Assembly (NCBI RefSeq): GCF_003611035.1
Contig: NZ_CP030033.1
Location: 310,001 to 374,000 of the forward strand
Origin: Cryobacterium soli
GTDB taxonomy: Bacteria; Actinomycetota; Actinomycetes; Actinomycetales; Microbacteriaceae
Length of the DNA: 64,000 nucleotides
Direction: 5' to 3'
The notes below the pieces were generated by a model, which had not been told where the DNA came from, did no database searches, and saw nothing but the letters and a program-made list of their open reading frames with translations. Below are positions 63,191 to 64,000 of this stretch, piece by piece (positions within the stretch are counted from its first letter, which is position 1; each line of letters begins with the position of its first letter). The position numbers and the translations under genes are program-made.

Positions 63191-63928
63191 TCAGATGCCT
63201 GATTCCTCCGTGCGGACCAGGATGGCACCGCAGTCCGGGCAGAAGACGATGTCGTCGGCCGGAGCGGCCCGGACGTCTTCGAGGTCGTTGCCGGTGAGCG
63301 TCATGGTGCAGCCGCTGCAGGTGCGTGCCCGCAGCAGTGACGCGGCATTGCCGCGGCCGGCCACGCGGCGCTTCTCGTAGAGCGCGGCGAGGTCGGCGCC
63401 GATGGCCGAGACGATGGCCTCCCGGTCGCGGGCCAGCTCACCGAGCTGACGGTTCAGGTCCACGAGGAGCACGTCGCGGTCCGCCTCGATCTCGGCCACC
63501 CGGGACGCCACGGCCGCGCGTTCGGCCTCGGTCTCTGCGACGGCGGCTTCCTTCTCCTCGAGCCGTTCCATCACCGCGAGTTCGATCTCCTCGAGGGCCG
63601 ACAGGCGGGCGGTCAGCGCGGCGAGCTCGGTCTCCAGGGCCTGCACGTCCTTGATCGAGGAGGTGTGCTGGGCACGGTCGGTGTCCCGCGCGATGCGCTT
63701 CTCCACGACCTCCACGTCGGACTCGATCCGGCGCAACTCGATCCGGGCGTCCTCGACCTCGCCGGTGCGGCCCGTGAGGACCGTCTTGGACGCATCGAGG
63801 GTGCGCGCGAGCGCCGCGAGCTCGGCGTGTTGGGGAAGCGCCTTGGCCTGGTGTTCGACCTGCTGCAGACGGATATCGAGGGCCTGGAGCCGCAGGAGCT
63901 CTTTCTGCTCTGGGGGGGATGCCTTCAC
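63191..63928 (-). CDS. Coiled-coil C4-type zinc-ribbon protein
   Basis: 245 residues: a long antiparallel coiled coil (about 5-175) and a C-terminal zinc ribbon with two CxxC pairs (CSGC and CPDC). Homologues (Rv2229c, DR0291/CT398-type) are thought to bind nucleic acids or secretion/sigma partners; the role is not settled. GTG 63928 with AGGACA upstream. In actinobacteria it normally follows a Nif3-like gene, which fits the fragment at the window edge. Confidence 0.88.
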   Translation of the reverse strand: MKASPPEQKELLRLQALDIRLQQVEHQAKALPQHAELAALARTLDASKTVLTGRTGEVEDARIELRRIESDVEVVEKRIARDTDRAQHTSSIKDVQALETELAALTARLSALEEIELAVMERLEEKEAAVAETEAERAAVASRVAEIEADRDVLLVDLNRQLGELARDREAIVSAIGADLAALYEKRRVAGRGNAASLLRARTCSGCTMTLTGNDLEDVRAAPADDIVFCPDCGAILVRTEESGI

Positions 63929-63982
63929 AATGTCCTGACCTTCATGATTATGGAGTTTGAAATGAGCGGGGGTGAGCGGGGC

Positions 63983-64000
63983 TCACTGGGTGACGGCGAA
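63983..64000 (-). CDS. 3' end of an upstream gene (possibly Nif3-like), partial
   Basis: On the minus strand the last visible codons read FAVTQ and a TGA stop at 63983-63985, 54 bp before the zinc-ribbon gene. Assignment to a Nif3-like protein rests only on the usual gene neighbourhood. Confidence 0.25.
   Translation of the reverse strand, partial: FAVTQ

Noticed and set aside
1..64000. tRNA, rRNA, CRISPR array, insertion sequence, integrase or attachment sites
   Set aside because: I looked for these by eye and saw none; apart from RNase P RNA no RNA gene can be supported.

Overview
The window is a dense, high-GC stretch of an actinobacterial chromosome. Gene order and families point to the Micrococcales, most likely Microbacteriaceae (a Cryobacterium-like genus is my best guess; this is inference and no 16S is present). 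Support comes from pafB-pafC-tatA-tatC-helY, trpD/ctaE-qcrCAB with ctaCDF, ctaF-type oxidase subunit IV, RbpA, a Lys/Ala-rich SigA, polyphosphate glucokinase, PAC2 protein, and the block pepA-lpd-E2-lipB-lipA-DUF4191-RDD-glnA-glnE-glnA2-panB, which follows the order known from Mycobacterium tuberculosis. I saw no tRNA, rRNA, CRISPR, insertion sequence or prophage.

Layout. 1-8.4 kb: end of an FKBP isomerase, then the tightly overlapped pafB-pafC-(small membrane protein)-tatA-tatC-helY-lnt run. 8.4-12.6 kb: rbpA, glycerophosphodiesterase, an SPFH/NfeD membrane pair, a short-chain dehydrogenase and an HdeD-like protein. 12.6-18.8 kb: an accessory-looking patch with a RidA remnant and a glycerol/dihydroxyacetone module (dhaM-dhaL-dhaK divergent from glpF-glpK). 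18.8-29 kb: trpD, then the respiratory core: ctaE-qcrC-qcrA-qcrB on the plus strand, an RlmA-like methyltransferase, and ctaC-ctaD-ctaF plus an A-type Fe-S carrier on the minus strand. 29-38.3 kb: M20 peptidase, DUF3043, phosphodiesterase, parC, a frameshifted SDR, parE, a small Cys/His protein. 38.3-41.6 kb: sigA-murT-gatD. 42-48.8 kb: MFS, PAC2, pepA, lpd and a dihydrolipoamide acyltransferase. 48.8-54 kb: a membrane pseudokinase, lipB-lipA, DUF4191, RDD. 53.3-59.3 kb: glutamine synthetase, its adenylyltransferase and a second synthetase. 59.4-64 kb: panB, a SPOR-like small protein, map, ppgK, a PGPGW membrane protein, RNase P RNA, a zinc-ribbon protein.

How the genes work together. qcrCAB and ctaCDEF encode the bc1-aa3 respiratory supercomplex. 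lpd, the E2 protein, lipB and lipA make and use protein-bound lipoate. glnA, glnE and glnA2 form the ammonia-assimilation and control set, with what looks like a five-half-site GlnR operator. The dha and glp genes give two entry routes for C3 substrates.

Most notable points. (1) The GatD homologue has Gly where the catalytic glutaminase Cys should be, and its MurT partner has no cysteine at all, so the four-Cys ribbon is gone. Microbacteriaceae are known for group B peptidoglycan, in which the D-Glu alpha-carboxyl normally amidated by MurT/GatD is the cross-link point; the pair may have been repurposed. (2) About twenty genes have a TANNNT hexamer 5-8 nt before the start codon, the signature of leaderless transcripts; in one place two divergent start codons are only 12 bp apart and each overlaps the other's -10. 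(3) A perfect 21-bp inverted repeat after qcrB also encodes the start of the zinc motif of the next gene. (4) A near-consensus DtxR/IdeR box lies upstream of ctaE-qcrCAB.
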